Positions 14,560 through 24,666 of a stretch of DNA of 31,241 nucleotides are shown here, piece after piece (the first letter of the stretch is position 1; every line of letters starts with the position of its first letter). The position numbers were made by a program, and so were the translations under genes. The stretch covers positions 1 through 31,241 of the forward strand of contig CAMDSU010000002.1 of NCBI GenBank assembly GCA_945907335.1, in the 5' to 3' direction. The DNA comes from Bordetella parapertussis. GTDB lineage: Bacteria > Pseudomonadota > Gammaproteobacteria > Burkholderiales > Burkholderiaceae_C. The notes under the pieces were generated by a model. It worked only from the letters and a program-made list of their open reading frames with translations. It was not told where the DNA came from and made no database searches.

Positions 14560-15120
14560 ATGGCTGACATGGTTTTTTCTCGGTATGTGTTGCAAATGAT
14601 GGTTTTGGCAATCTGTGCGATGAGTGCATGCCAGCACGCACGTGCCCAAGATTTGCTCAAATCCACGGATGGCATGCTTGAGGCGCAGACAGTGTCGCGC
14701 ATGTGGAACTTCATCAAAAGCAAAACACAGGCCCCTGCGGATTTGGCCATTCCACCTATCGTGGTGGATGAATCGCTGCCCAAAAATGTGCGTTTGATGT
14801 TTGAATTTCCCAGCCAGTATGCGCCGAAAACTGAGATGCGCATTCGCTTGAACCCCCAAAGCATGGTGGCTTGGAACAACGGCATGTGGCACTGGGCATT
14901 AGGACATGAAATGACGCACTATGCGTTTTTACTGCGCGAAAACGGCTGGCAAGAAAAACCCTGGTATGAAAACCGGTTGAAGCACCACTGTGACCATGAA
15001 TTCATGACCATCACGCAAAACATCGCCGAGCTGTTATGGGAGATTTACGAGTCCAGCGAAGACCGCTTGCACATGTACATTGAGGCCAATAAAAGTTGCA
15101 GGTTTCAACCCAACCAGTAA
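14560..15120 (+). CDS. Secreted putative zinc metallopeptidase (HEMTH)
   Basis: This 186-residue protein has an N-terminal hydrophobic segment (about 10-24) and a likely signal-peptidase I site after HARA (29), with a Cys at 24 that could alternatively be a weak lipobox. GHEMTHYAF (His116-Glu117-His120) is a zincin HExxH motif; CDHEF (144-148) may provide a third ligand. Three further Cys/His-rich stretches follow. The start at 14560 gives a sensible signal peptide; the open frame extends upstream through the tRNA terminator and is not coding there. I do not recognise a named family. The substrate is unknown. Confidence 0.65.
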   Translation: MADMVFSRYVLQMMVLAICAMSACQHARAQDLLKSTDGMLEAQTVSRMWNFIKSKTQAPADLAIPPIVVDESLPKNVRLMFEFPSQYAPKTEMRIRLNPQSMVAWNNGMWHWALGHEMTHYAFLLRENGWQEKPWYENRLKHHCDHEFMTITQNIAELLWEIYESSEDRLHMYIEANKSCRFQPNQ

Positions 15121-15124
15121 CCCA

Positions 15125-15439
15125 TCAGCGTGACATCACTTTGATGCGTATGTTCTGCACAGAGTGCCCCTTGCTGCGTAAATGGGCGCCGATATCTGGC
15201 AGGAACTGGCGCAATTTAGCAGCCGCGGAGTTGTGGGTCGTTAGCAAGCACCAACTGGTTTCATCGATGGGACCGGCTTTGACCTGAGCCCATAAATCGG
15301 GCGGCAACAAAGTTTTCAAGGCATTCAAATATGCCGTGGATGTTTGGTGCATGGACAGCATGCCAGACAGGGTGTCAGATTGGGCAATGGCATCCATCAC
15401 ACTGGTGCGTTGGCCTGGGGCGCGGGTAGGTCTGGACAT
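15125..15439 (-). CDS. DciA-like (DUF721) protein
   Basis: This 104-residue minus-strand protein matches the DUF721/DciA pattern in its position and in the stretch VKAGPIDETSWCLLTTHNSAAAKLRQFLPDI, the compact domain found in DciA helicase-loading proteins. DciA helps load the replicative helicase DnaB in bacteria lacking DnaC. It is divergent from secA across a 60-base gap and runs tail to tail with the metallopeptidase gene, four bases away. A DUF721 gene next to secA is frequent in betaproteobacteria. Similarity is recognisable but short, so the function is inferred. Confidence 0.75.
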   Translation of the reverse strand: MSRPTRAPGQRTSVMDAIAQSDTLSGMLSMHQTSTAYLNALKTLLPPDLWAQVKAGPIDETSWCLLTTHNSAAAKLRQFLPDIGAHLRSKGHSVQNIRIKVMSR

Positions 15440-15499
15440 GGGGAATTATGAACCTGCACACAGGTAAAATGAACAGCTTCGAAAAAGGAACCAACGTCC

Positions 15500-18286
15500 A
15501 TGGCCCGCCATCCGGCAAGCCATGGCCGTATCGCTTGTATGGCCTTCAATCCACTGACCTATATTTTTGGCAGCCGCAACGACCGGCTGCTTAAAACCTA
15601 TCGCAAAACACTCGAGCGTATCAACGCCTTGGAAGTCCCCTTAGAGTCGTTGAGCGATGAACAATTAAAAGCCAAAACCACTGAGTTCAAGCTGCGGCAC
15701 CAGCAAGGCGAGAGCCTGGACAATTTGCTTCCCGAGGCATTTGCGGTGGTGCGCGAAGGTTCCAAGCGAATCATGAAGATGCGTCACTTTGATGTGCAAA
15801 TGCTAGGCGGTATTGCTTTGCACCAGGGAAAAATCGCAGAAATGCGAACCGGGGAAGGTAAAACACTCACAGCAACGCTGGCGGTCTATCTCAATGCTTT
15901 GGCTGGCTTGGGTGTGCATGTGGTCACGGTGAACGACTACTTAGCCAATCGCGATGCGCAGTGGATGGGGCGCTTGTATAACTTCCTCGGTTTGAGTGTG
16001 GGCATCAACTTGGCGCAACTGACCCGCGAGGAAAAGCAAAACGCCTACCGCAGTGACATCACTTACGGCACCAATAACGAATACGGATTTGATTATTTGC
16101 GCGACAACATGGTGTATGAGACTGCTGACCGTGTGCAGCGCAAAACCAACTACGCCATCGTCGATGAAGTGGACTCGATTCTGATTGATGAAGCTCGCAC
16201 GCCATTGATCATCAGTGGGCAAGCAGAAGACCACACCGAAACCTATCTGGCCATGAACAAGGTGGTGCCGCATCTCACACGCCAGGAAGGCGAGATGGAT
16301 TTACGCACTGGCGAAGGCGTGATCACCCCCGGCGATTTCACGCTAGATGAGAAATCACACCAAGTTTATTTGACCGAACTCGGCCATGAGAAGGCTGAAA
16401 AAATTCTGTCAGACATGGGTTTGCTTCCTGCGGGATCTTCTTTGTATGACCCTTCACACATTGGCTTGGTACACCATTTGTATGCGGCTTTGCGTGCCCA
16501 GCACCTCTATCACCTAGACCAGCACTATGTGAACCAAGGCGGAGAAATCATCATTGTTGATGAATTCACTGGTCGCTTGATGTCAGGCCGTCGCTGGAGC
16601 GATGGTTTGCACCAAGCGGTTGAAGCCAAAGAAGGTGTGCCGATTCAGGCTGAAAACCAGACCATGGCGTCCATCACGTTTCAAAACTATTTCCGTCTCT
16701 ACGAAAAATTGAGCGGTATGACGGGAACGGCTGACACCGAGGCCTATGAATTCCAAGAGATTTATGGTTTAGAAACCGTCATCATTCCGCCCAACAAACC
16801 CAGTCGGCGCGAAGACCAACTCGACCGCGTCTACAAAACCACCGAAGAAAAATACCAAGCAGCGATTGACGACATCAAAGAATGCCATGGCCGAGGCCAA
16901 CCGGTGTTGGTGGGTACCACCTCTATCGAGTTGTCAGAGTTGCTCGCCGGCATGTTGCAAGCTGCTGGCCTCAAACACCAAGTCCTCAATGCCAAGCAGC
17001 ATGCCAGTGAAGCCGACATCGTGGCGCAAGCGGGTGCACCTGCCGCTATCACCATTGCCACCAATATGGCCGGTCGCGGCACTGATATTGTGCTGGGCGG
17101 CAATGTTGAAAAAACGGTTGAAAAATTGATGGCAGACGAAAGTCTGAGCGAGGCTGAAAAAACCACCAAAGCTCAACAATTGCGCGATGTGTGGGCGATT
17201 GAACATGAACGGGTGAAAGCCACAGGCGGATTGCGCATTATTGCGACCGAACGACATGAATCACGACGCATCGACAACCAGTTGCGCGGTCGCTCTGGCC
17301 GCCAAGGCGATCCGGGCTCTTCGCGTTTTTACCTGAGCTTGGACGATTCGTTGATGCGGATTTTTGCAGGCGAACGTGTCAAAGCCATCATGGACCGTTT
17401 GAAAATGCCAGAAGGCGAAGCCATCGAAGCAGGCATGGTGACCCGCAGTATTGAAAGCGCGCAGCGCAAAGTGGAAGCCCGCAATTTTGATATTCGCAAA
17501 CAATTGTTGGAATACGACGATGTGTCTAATGACCAACGTAAAGTCATTTACCAGCAGCGCAACGATATTTTGGACGCTTCAAATCTGACAGCACAAATTG
17601 CCAACTTGCGTGAAGGTTGCTTCCAAGACCTGGTGCGCCAATTTGTGCCGCCTGAATCCGTGGAAGAGCAATGGGATATCGCTGGCTTGCAAAATGTATT
17701 GCGCAACGACTGGCACATAGAGTTACCTTTGACCAGCCATGTCGAACAGGCACAGGCAATCACCGATGAAGACCTGTTGGTGATGGTGGTTGAAGCTGCC
17801 CACGCCGCCTTTGAGAAAAAATTGGAAGCTGTCGGTGCTGACCAATTCACCCCGTTCATGCGTGCGGTCTTGCTGCAAAACATCGACAGCCATTGGCGTG
17901 AACATTTGTCGTCACTCGACTATTTGCGCCAAGGCATCCATTTGCGAGGCTATGCGCAAAAGCAACCCAAGCAGGAATACAAACGCGAGGCGTTTGAGTT
18001 GTTCGGTCAATTGTTGGACATGGTTAAAAACGAAGTCACCCGAATTTTGATGACGGTACAAATCGAAAAGGCCGAGCAGATAGAGCAAGCCGCACAAGCC
18101 ATTGAGCAACGTGCTGAGACGGTCACCAATCTCACCTATTCAGCACCTGATGAAACGGGCCAAGCCCAACTGTTTGCCGCCGACACGGCAACGCAGACCG
18201 GCAATGTGCCTGTGGTGGGTCGCAACGAACCCTGTCCTTGTGGCAGTGGCAAGAAGTACAAGCACTGCCACGGCAAGTTGGCCTAA
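15500..18286 (+). CDS. secA: SecA, preprotein translocase ATPase
   Basis: This 928-residue motor drives preproteins through SecYEG. Walker A is MRTGEGKT (115-122), the DEAD-type box is [13 protein letters not shown], helicase motifs include [14 protein letters not shown] and [11 protein letters not shown], and the C-terminus [15 protein letters not shown] holds the zinc ligands (Cys912, Cys914, Cys923, His924) that bind SecB. The ATG at 15500 has an AAGGA site 10 bases upstream. The start conserved in the family ([15 protein letters not shown]) would be the ATG at 15539, which has no ribosome site. Both are possible; the longer form adds 13 residues. argJ follows three bases later. Confidence 0.97.
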   Translation: MARHPASHGRIACMAFNPLTYIFGSRNDRLLKTYRKTLERINALEVPLESLSDEQLKAKTTEFKLRHQQGESLDNLLPEAFAVVREGSKRIMKMRHFDVQMLGGIALHQGKIAEMRTGEGKTLTATLAVYLNALAGLGVHVVTVNDYLANRDAQWMGRLYNFLGLSVGINLAQLTREEKQNAYRSDITYGTNNEYGFDYLRDNMVYETADRVQRKTNYAIVDEVDSILIDEARTPLIISGQAEDHTETYLAMNKVVPHLTRQEGEMDLRTGEGVITPGDFTLDEKSHQVYLTELGHEKAEKILSDMGLLPAGSSLYDPSHIGLVHHLYAALRAQHLYHLDQHYVNQGGEIIIVDEFTGRLMSGRRWSDGLHQAVEAKEGVPIQAENQTMASITFQNYFRLYEKLSGMTGTADTEAYEFQEIYGLETVIIPPNKPSRREDQLDRVYKTTEEKYQAAIDDIKECHGRGQPVLVGTTSIELSELLAGMLQAAGLKHQVLNAKQHASEADIVAQAGAPAAITIATNMAGRGTDIVLGGNVEKTVEKLMADESLSEAEKTTKAQQLRDVWAIEHERVKATGGLRIIATERHESRRIDNQLRGRSGRQGDPGSSRFYLSLDDSLMRIFAGERVKAIMDRLKMPEGEAIEAGMVTRSIESAQRKVEARNFDIRKQLLEYDDVSNDQRKVIYQQRNDILDASNLTAQIANLREGCFQDLVRQFVPPESVEEQWDIAGLQNVLRNDWHIELPLTSHVEQAQAITDEDLLVMVVEAAHAAFEKKLEAVGADQFTPFMRAVLLQNIDSHWREHLSSLDYLRQGIHLRGYAQKQPKQEYKREAFELFGQLLDMVKNEVTRILMTVQIEKAEQIEQAAQAIEQRAETVTNLTYSAPDETGQAQLFAADTATQTGNVPVVGRNEPCPCGSGKKYKHCHGKLA

Positions 18287-18289
18287 ACC

Positions 18290-19519
18290 ATGGCTGTTCA
18301 TCTCCAAGTCGCCCGACCCGAAGAATTGCATGCCATTGCCGGATTACAAATTGGAGTGACCGAAGCTGGTGTGCGTAAGGCCAACCGCAAAGACTTGACC
18401 GTGATCACCTTGGACGAAGGTGCCTCGGTCGGCGCTGTGTTCACGCAAAACCGTTTTTGTGCCGCCCCAGTGCAATTGTGCAAACAACATTTGGCGGCGG
18501 GCGTGGGCATTCGTGCGCTGGTGATCAACACCGGTGTGGCCAACGCCGGTACCGGTCAGGACGGTTTGAACCACGCATTTTCTGTGTGCAGTGCATTGGC
18601 CAATGAACTCGGCGTACAGCCGCAACACATACTGCCGTTTTCTACCGGCGTGATCATGGAGCCATTGCCAGTACAGCGTATTGTCGACGGCTTGCCAAAA
18701 GCGCTGGCGGACAGAGCCGAGGCTAACTGGTCGCTGGCTTCACAGGCCATCATGACCACTGACACTTTGCCCAAGGCCATCAGCCGTCACATTCAAATGG
18801 ATGGCCGCACGGTCACCATCACCGGCATCTCCAAGGGGGCGGGCATGATTCGTCCGAACATGGCCACCATGCTGGGATTTTTAGCCACTGACGCGGCCAT
18901 AGAACCATCACTGATGCATGCGCTGGCCCATGAATTGGCAGAGGCTTCTTTCAACCGCATCACCATTGATGGGGATACCTCTACCAACGATTCATTCGTC
19001 GTCATCGCAACAGGCAAGGCGGGTAATGCGCCGGTGACCGATTGGCAAAACCCGGCGGCGTCTTTGCTCAAGCAAGGCTTGATCGAAGTGGCCAGATGGT
19101 TGGCGCAAGCCATCGTGCGCGATGGCGAAGGCGCCACCAAATTCATCACTGTGCGGGTGGAAGGCGGACGCCACGCCGCCGAGTGCCGGCAGGTGGCATA
19201 TGCGATCGCTCATTCGCCGTTGGTGAAAACCGCTTTCTTTGCCAGCGACCCCAACCTTGGTCGCATACTGGCTGCGGTGGGTTACGCGGGTGTCGCTGAT
19301 TTGGAACAAGGCTTGATTGAGTTGTTTCTTGATGATGTGCATGTGGCCACGCGCGGTGGCCGTCACCCTGATTACCGCGAAGCAGATGGACAACGCGTCA
19401 TGAAACAGGACGAAATCACGGTTCGCGTTTTACTAGGTCGCGGACAGGCGCATGACCAAGTATGGACCTGCGACCTGAGCCATGAATACGTCACCATCAA
19501 CGCAGACTACCGCAGCTGA
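18290..19519 (+). CDS. argJ: ArgJ, glutamate N-acetyltransferase / amino-acid acetyltransferase
   Basis: This 409-residue enzyme transfers acetyl from N-acetylornithine to glutamate, recycling the acetyl group in arginine synthesis. It cleaves itself into alpha and beta chains at the conserved [16 protein letters not shown] site; the nucleophile is Thr193. [12 protein letters not shown] and the C-terminal ending [12 protein letters not shown] are typical. Length is normal. Whether it also makes N-acetylglutamate from acetyl-CoA cannot be read from sequence. It sits between secA and a DUF815 ATPase, three bases from each. Confidence 0.96.
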   Translation: MAVHLQVARPEELHAIAGLQIGVTEAGVRKANRKDLTVITLDEGASVGAVFTQNRFCAAPVQLCKQHLAAGVGIRALVINTGVANAGTGQDGLNHAFSVCSALANELGVQPQHILPFSTGVIMEPLPVQRIVDGLPKALADRAEANWSLASQAIMTTDTLPKAISRHIQMDGRTVTITGISKGAGMIRPNMATMLGFLATDAAIEPSLMHALAHELAEASFNRITIDGDTSTNDSFVVIATGKAGNAPVTDWQNPAASLLKQGLIEVARWLAQAIVRDGEGATKFITVRVEGGRHAAECRQVAYAIAHSPLVKTAFFASDPNLGRILAAVGYAGVADLEQGLIELFLDDVHVATRGGRHPDYREADGQRVMKQDEITVRVLLGRGQAHDQVWTCDLSHEYVTINADYRS

Positions 19520-19522
19520 ACC

Positions 19523-20404
19523 ATGAACGACGCTTTGGAACGCATGCTGCATCGCGCTGAATTGTTGATGGCGCGAATTGAACTCATCTTGCCGCAACCC
19601 TTGCATGCACCCGACTGGAATGCGGGCATTGCGTTTCGTTACCGCAAGCGTAGCAGTGGCCATGGGGTGCTTGAAGCCGTGCGGCATATCGGCCAAATGT
19701 CGTTGAATGATTTAAAAGAAATTGATCCGCAAAAAGAAAAAATCGAACGCAACACCTTGCAGTTTTTGCAAGGCAAGCCCGCCAACAATGTGTTGCTGAC
19801 AGGCGCACGCGGCACCGGAAAATCTTCCTTGGTCAAGGCCTGTTTGAACACTTATGCGAGTCAGGGTTTGCGCTTGATCGAGGTGGACAAGCAAGACATG
19901 GTCGATTTACCAGACATCATTCAGGTGGTGGCAGATCGCGCAGAAAAATTCATTGTGTTTTGTGATGATTTGAGTTTTGATGAGGGTGAACCTGGTTACA
20001 AAGCGCTCAAGTCCATACTCGACGGTACGGTGGCAGCGGCCACGCCGAACGTGCTGATTTATGCCACCAGCAACCGCCGCCATTTGTTGCCTGAGTACAT
20101 GAAGGACAACCTGAGCTACACCCACACCGAAGACGGTGAAGTGCATCCTGGTGAAGTGATTGAAGAAAAAATTTCGCTGTCAGAGCGCTTCGGTTTGTGG
20201 GTCAGTTTCTATCCGTTCAGCCAGGATGAATATTTGCGTATCGTTGACCAGTGGCTTCAGTCATTGCAGGTCCCAACCAACTTGTGGGAACAAGCGCATC
20301 CCGAGTCATTGGTGTGGGCCTTGGAAAGAGGCTCACGCAGCGGACGTGTTGCCTACCAATTTGCGCGCGACTTTGCGGGGCGCACAGGCACCAGCGGCAC
20401 ATGA
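19523..20404 (+). CDS. DUF815-family AAA-type ATPase
   Basis: This 293-residue protein has a P-loop ATPase core: Walker A GARGTGKSS (94-102), Walker B FCDDLSFD (146-153), and a sensor-like ATSNRRHLLPEYM. These features mark the DUF815 family, whose members are widespread in proteobacteria and often placed near argJ and mutT. No specific cellular role is established. The reading frame starts three bases after argJ and overlaps the mutT start by four bases (ATGA), so it is in the same operon. Confidence 0.9.
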   Translation: MNDALERMLHRAELLMARIELILPQPLHAPDWNAGIAFRYRKRSSGHGVLEAVRHIGQMSLNDLKEIDPQKEKIERNTLQFLQGKPANNVLLTGARGTGKSSLVKACLNTYASQGLRLIEVDKQDMVDLPDIIQVVADRAEKFIVFCDDLSFDEGEPGYKALKSILDGTVAAATPNVLIYATSNRRHLLPEYMKDNLSYTHTEDGEVHPGEVIEEKISLSERFGLWVSFYPFSQDEYLRIVDQWLQSLQVPTNLWEQAHPESLVWALERGSRSGRVAYQFARDFAGRTGTSGT

Positions 20405-20895
20405 GCCAAGACGCTTTGTCATCTGTGCGCGTGGTTGATGCGCAAGTACCCCGCACCCATGGGGCTGACCGACCGCTGATTCAAGTCGCCGTCGGTGTTT
20501 TGTTTGACGCGAATGGTCAGTTTTTATTGACCACCCGCCCCGAAGGCAAAGCTTATGCAGGCCATTGGGAATTTCCGGGTGGAAAAATTGAAGCGGGTGA
20601 AACCGTTGAGCAAGCCTTAGCCCGTGAATTGCACGAGGAACTGGGCATACACATCACGCAGGTCACTCTGTGGCGCACAGAGCAAATCGATTACCCGCAT
20701 GCTTGGGTGGAATTGCATTTTTGTAAAGTGACCCGCTGGCAGGGTGACTTGCAAATGAAAGAGGGCCAAGAATTTTCTTGGCAGCAGCTGCCTGTGACAG
20801 TAGCGCCAGTGTTAGCGGGGACCGTGCCCGTGCTGCAGTGGTTGGCTCAGGCGCAGAGCTCTATTTCAAATTCTGCGTTGCCCACCGCTGTTTGA
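20401..20895 (+). CDS. mutT: MutT-like Nudix hydrolase (8-oxo-dGTP diphosphatase)
   Basis: This 164-residue protein has a full Nudix box (about 61-83, GKIEAGETVEQALARELHEE followed by LGI), which binds the metal and hydrolyses the nucleotide. LLTTRPEGKAYAGHWEFPGG just before it is the MutT-type signature of enzymes that remove oxidised dGTP. The ATG at 20401 overlaps the DUF815 stop; longer frames upstream are not supported. Its last 49 bases overlap the 3' end of zapD on the other strand. Confidence 0.93.
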   Translation: MSQDALSSVRVVDAQVPRTHGADRPLIQVAVGVLFDANGQFLLTTRPEGKAYAGHWEFPGGKIEAGETVEQALARELHEELGIHITQVTLWRTEQIDYPHAWVELHFCKVTRWQGDLQMKEGQEFSWQQLPVTVAPVLAGTVPVLQWLAQAQSSISNSALPTAV

Positions 20896-21599
20896 GGCTT
20901 GCCCTCCCAGTTCTGGTGAATCAATCGCACCCATACCATCATGCGGTTGCCGCTGATTTCGGGCACCAGACCTTGTGATTCATCAATGAACAAACGCATC
21001 ATTTGAAAACGCCCTTGTGGCAAGGCTTGCTGGAACTGGCCTTGGTTGGCCACTACGCGCTGCGGCGAACCGCTTTCTCTGAGCAAGCGCATCAACAAGC
21101 TCACACTCTCTTGCAAAATTTTCAAAGGCTCTGACCATTTCAAAATATCTTGGCGACGCAAATCAGGGTCGCGTTGTTGCCATGCGTGGTAGCCTGGCAG
21201 GTCGAAGGCACAAGTGCCGCCCGGTACAGCCACCCGGTTGCGCAAACTGCTGAGGAAATCACTTTCAGTCACGCATTGACTCAGTCGAGCGGCTTGGGTG
21301 TTGAAGCCTTGCAAGCATCTTTCGATGTTGCCCAGCAATTCATCGAGCACGGCTTCTGACACAGACGGGTTGCCCCGGTAACTGCTGAACTGCTGCTTGT
21401 GTCGCTCGAGTTCTTTAAGAATGTCTGATTTCAAATCAGAACGGCCACCGACATCAATGATTTCAAACAAGGTGGTCAGCGCGAAATGGTGGTCAATTTC
21501 AGATGAGCGCAATAACAGGTGTTCAAAACGCCCAAGCAAATATTCCAACCGCAAGTAAGTGCGAATTCGTTCGTTGAAAGGGTGTTCGTAGAGAATCAC
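20847..21599 (-). CDS. zapD: ZapD, cell-division protein that bundles FtsZ
   Basis: This 250-residue protein begins LYEHPFNERIRTYLRLEYLL, the conserved ZapD start, and includes SDFLSSLRNRVAVPGGTCAFDLPGYH and the C-terminal VWVRLIHQNWEG. ZapD binds the FtsZ C-terminus and bundles filaments at the division ring. It follows coaE on the minus strand after 76 bases. In many Burkholderiales yacG follows; here the 3' end overlaps convergent mutT instead. Confidence 0.95.
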   Translation of the reverse strand: MILYEHPFNERIRTYLRLEYLLGRFEHLLLRSSEIDHHFALTTLFEIIDVGGRSDLKSDILKELERHKQQFSSYRGNPSVSEAVLDELLGNIERCLQGFNTQAARLSQCVTESDFLSSLRNRVAVPGGTCAFDLPGYHAWQQRDPDLRRQDILKWSEPLKILQESVSLLMRLLRESGSPQRVVANQGQFQQALPQGRFQMMRLFIDESQGLVPEISGNRMMVWVRLIHQNWEGKPQTAVGNAEFEIELCA

Positions 21600-21675
21600 A
21601 AGTAGCGCGCGGGTGAAGGATTGTTAATAAGGGAAATGATAACCGTTGTGAAGCGCCATTCGAGGCCACATCAGC

Positions 21676-22284
21676 TTATATGTGCAGTTGAATGGCTTGG
21701 ACTTGCCGCATGAGTTTGCCGATGTCGTCGCTATCGTTGTCAACCACCCAATCAGCGGCACTCAGCCGTTGCGCACGATTGGCCTGGGTGGCCATGATGT
21801 CCTCGACCTGTTTTGCAGTCATCCCGCTGCGCTGCATGACCCGACGGATTTGCGTGTCTGTCGAGCAATCCACCACCAGCACACGGTCAAGCTTTTGACG
21901 CCAATGTGCCGACTCGACCAACAACGGGATATCCAGCAAAACCAAGGGTTTTCCCTGATTTATCAGAAGTGACTCTTGTTCGAGCAAGGCAGAAAGAATC
22001 CGTGGATGCAGCAAAGCTTGTAAGCGCAAGCGTGCTTCAGGCTGGGTAAAAACCAATTCCCGCATGCGATCTCTTGCCAAGCTGCCGTCAGCAGCAATGA
22101 ACGCTTGGCCAAATTCCCGTTTGATATCGGGCATGGCTGGGCCACCGGCTGCTGTCAACTGCCGTGACACTGCGTCCGCATCGATCAAGGCAACTCCCCT
22201 GGCAACCATCAATTGCGCTAAGGTGGATTTGCCACTGCCGATGCCTCCGGTCAAGCCAATGCGTCTGAATGCGGTGTGCGACAT
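21676..22284 (-). CDS. coaE: CoaE, dephospho-CoA kinase
   Basis: This 202-residue enzyme phosphorylates dephospho-CoA in the last step of coenzyme A synthesis. The P-loop is GGIGSGKST (13-21), and ALIDADAVSRQL carries the conserved acidic residues near the substrate. LLDIPLLVESAHW and MTAKQVEDIMATQANRAQRL are typical. It starts 25 bases after pilC in the same direction. The gene between them in many relatives, pilD, is missing. Confidence 0.95.
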   Translation of the reverse strand: MSHTAFRRIGLTGGIGSGKSTLAQLMVARGVALIDADAVSRQLTAAGGPAMPDIKREFGQAFIAADGSLARDRMRELVFTQPEARLRLQALLHPRILSALLEQESLLINQGKPLVLLDIPLLVESAHWRQKLDRVLVVDCSTDTQIRRVMQRSGMTAKQVEDIMATQANRAQRLSAADWVVDNDSDDIGKLMRQVQAIQLHI

Positions 22285-22309
22285 GGCCGCAAGTCTATAA
22301 GACCCAGCT

Positions 22310-23449
22310 TTACATTACCTGACCCAGTTGAAACACCGGTAAATACAAGGCAATCACCATGCCGCCGACCAAACCACCGAGTACAACCACCAACAATGGC
22401 TCGATCAGTTGGGTGAGTGAATGCACTTGTTGATCCAGCGCTTCGTCTTGCGCGTCAGCGGCTTTGCCAAGCAGCGCAGACAGGCTTCCTGATTGTTCGC
22501 CTATATCGATCATTTGAACCAAAATCGGCGGGTACAGCCCGATGAATTCCCCGCTGGGATGATGCGACGCGACCTCGAGTTGCCGCAGTGCCTCTGACAG
22601 ACTGATGCCTTTGAAAACAGCATCGCGAACCAGTAAGGTCGAGAGCGCATACACGCGATTGCCACAGGCGCCCGCCACCGTCTCCAAAGTATCCAGCAAT
22701 GGCACGCCAGACTGCATCAGCATTGCCATACAACGCGTCCAAACCGTCAAATTGGCGCTGATCACCAACGGCGCCAACATTGGCAGGCGAAGCGCACGAA
22801 CAGCAATGAACCATTGAAACTTCGCATCGGTTTGGTAGCGTTTTTTGATCAGCCAACCGAGCAATGCAAACACACCGGCGACCGGCAGGCCCCATTGCAG
22901 CATGGCTTCACTCAAACCCAGAATCAGTCGAGTGGCCCAGGGAAGTTCTGCGCCGAATGAGGCGAATATCGACTGAAACACTGGCACCACCCACACCAAA
23001 ATAACAGCCACCACCGCCAATGCAATCAGCAGTACCGCTACCGGATAGACCAAGGCCATGCGCACTTTTCGGAGCAACTGTTGTTGGCGTTCAGTGTGCC
23101 AAGCCAGGCGGTTGAGCATGTCGTCTAAGTTGCCTGATAACTCGCCGGCCGCCACCATTTGGCAATACAAAGCGGAGAACACGGCGTGCTGTTGCAAGGC
23201 CGCTTGCAGTGACAAGCCAGCCGCAATTTGCTGTCGCAGTTGTTCTACCACCCGGGCGATAGCTTGACCCGCGAGTCCTTTGTGAATGGCCTCTAAAGAC
23301 TGCAGCAATGGCACGCCTGAAGACACCAAGGTGGCCAACTGCCGGGTGAACGCGGTTAATTCATGTGAGCTGACGGCGCGAGCGCGTGGCGGCGTGACAA
23401 GCGCAGGGTAGGCTGAAGGCGGATGACTAAATTGCGGCGCGTCATTCAT
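22310..23449 (-). CDS. pilC: PilC/GspF-family inner-membrane platform protein
   Basis: This 379-residue protein has two GspF domains, each with FTRQLATLVSSGVPLLQSLEAI-like and TRCMAMLMQSGVPLLDTLE-type motifs (about 30-150 and 240-370), and three membrane helices (about 145-165, 190-210 and near 355-375). It should be the inner-membrane platform that works with the PilB ATPase in pilus or secretion assembly. The ATG at 23449 was chosen; a TTG eight codons earlier is possible. It overlaps the pilB stop by eight bases, indicating coupled expression. Confidence 0.9.
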   Translation of the reverse strand: MNDAPQFSHPPSAYPALVTPPRARAVSSHELTAFTRQLATLVSSGVPLLQSLEAIHKGLAGQAIARVVEQLRQQIAAGLSLQAALQQHAVFSALYCQMVAAGELSGNLDDMLNRLAWHTERQQQLLRKVRMALVYPVAVLLIALAVVAVILVWVVPVFQSIFASFGAELPWATRLILGLSEAMLQWGLPVAGVFALLGWLIKKRYQTDAKFQWFIAVRALRLPMLAPLVISANLTVWTRCMAMLMQSGVPLLDTLETVAGACGNRVYALSTLLVRDAVFKGISLSEALRQLEVASHHPSGEFIGLYPPILVQMIDIGEQSGSLSALLGKAADAQDEALDQQVHSLTQLIEPLLVVVLGGLVGGMVIALYLPVFQLGQVM

Positions 23450-24590
23450 GGGTGGCAGCCATGACTTCTTCAATGGTGGTGTCGCCCGCCGCCACTTTGG
23501 ACATGCCCGCTTGACGCAGACTTCGCACGCCTTCTCGCGCGGCTTGGGCCGCTATTTCGCCTGCACTGGCTTGTTGCAATAGCAAGGGTTGCAAAGAAGG
23601 TGTGATCGGCATGACTTGGTGAATCGCAATCCTGCCCGCATAACCGTCCAAGCACTGTGGGCAGCCCACCGCTTTGTAGCTGGCTTGGTCTGGCAAAGGC
23701 TGTTTGCAGGCATCACATAAGCGACGCAGTAAGCGTTGTGCGCAAATCAGAACGACGCTGCTGGCCAAATTAAAACCAGCGATACCCATGTGGTTGAGCC
23801 GTGTCAATGTGGAGGCGGCGTCGTTGGTGTGCAAAGTTGACAAGACCAAGTGACCGGTTTGCGACGCTTTGACCGCCATGTCAGCAGTGGCAAAGTCGCG
23901 AATTTCACCCACCATCAGGATGTCCGGGTCTTGTCGCAGTAAGGCGCGCAATGCCACATCAAATGTCAAACCGATGCGCTCATTGACATTGATTTGGTTG
24001 GCGCCTGGCAAGACAATTTCAGAGGGATCTTCGACAGTAGCGATATTGACCGAAGGCGAATTTAAATGGTTCAGACAGGTGTACAAAGTCACCGTTTTTC
24101 CCGAACCAGTGGGGCCGGTGATCAGCACCATGCCATTGGGACGTTGGATCGCATGCTTGAGTTGCGCGAGTTCTTTGTCGGGCATGCCCAGTGCATCAAA
24201 GCTGAGCGGTTGGGATTGCACATCCAAAATACGCAGCACTATTTTTTCGCCATGTAAAGTGGGAAGACTGCTCACACGCATGTCCACCGACCGGTGCTGC
24301 AAAGCGAGTTGAAGACGGCCATCTTGCGGCAACCTTTTTTCAGCAATGTCCATGCGTGACTGCACTTTGATGCGTGAGACGATTTGTTCGCGCAGGCCAG
24401 CAGGTGGCGCAGGCATTTCATACAAATGACCATCGCGTCGAATACGCACACGCAGCAAGTTGTCAAACGGCTCCAAATGAATATCAGAAGCTTTCAATGA
24501 CAGGCTTTGCAGCAGCAGTTGGGACAACCATTCGACCGCTTGCAGGTCTTGTGGCGCGGGGCGTTCGGAGGCGGTAAGTCGGGGAAACAT
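23442..24590 (-). CDS. pilB: PilB/GspE-family assembly ATPase, short form
   Basis: This 382-residue ATPase has ASDIHLEPFDNLLRVRIRRDG, Walker A GPTGSGKT (159-166), Walker B region PDILMVGEIRD (222-232), the His box TGHLVLSTLHTNDA and a four-cysteine zinc site (Cys292, Cys295, Cys310, Cys313). Typical PilB is about 560-570 residues with an N-terminal MshEN-type domain; this protein lacks it and begins almost at the N2 domain. The ATG at 24590 was chosen over a GTG eight codons upstream. With pilC it is a two-gene motor and platform, without pilin or prepilin peptidase nearby. Confidence 0.88.
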   Translation of the reverse strand: MFPRLTASERPAPQDLQAVEWLSQLLLQSLSLKASDIHLEPFDNLLRVRIRRDGHLYEMPAPPAGLREQIVSRIKVQSRMDIAEKRLPQDGRLQLALQHRSVDMRVSSLPTLHGEKIVLRILDVQSQPLSFDALGMPDKELAQLKHAIQRPNGMVLITGPTGSGKTVTLYTCLNHLNSPSVNIATVEDPSEIVLPGANQINVNERIGLTFDVALRALLRQDPDILMVGEIRDFATADMAVKASQTGHLVLSTLHTNDAASTLTRLNHMGIAGFNLASSVVLICAQRLLRRLCDACKQPLPDQASYKAVGCPQCLDGYAGRIAIHQVMPITPSLQPLLLQQASAGEIAAQAAREGVRSLRQAGMSKVAAGDTTIEEVMAATHE

Positions 24591-24666
24591 GTTCCAGACT
24601 GTAGGCAGAAGCACGCTGTATCAGGGTGACAAAGGGTCAGTAAATCGGTAAGCGCAACTGATGTCA

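Noticed and set aside
15465..15470. TAAAAT as the -10 box of a secA promoter
   Set aside because: No acceptable -35 box lies at 16-18 bases upstream, so I did not annotate it as a promoter.
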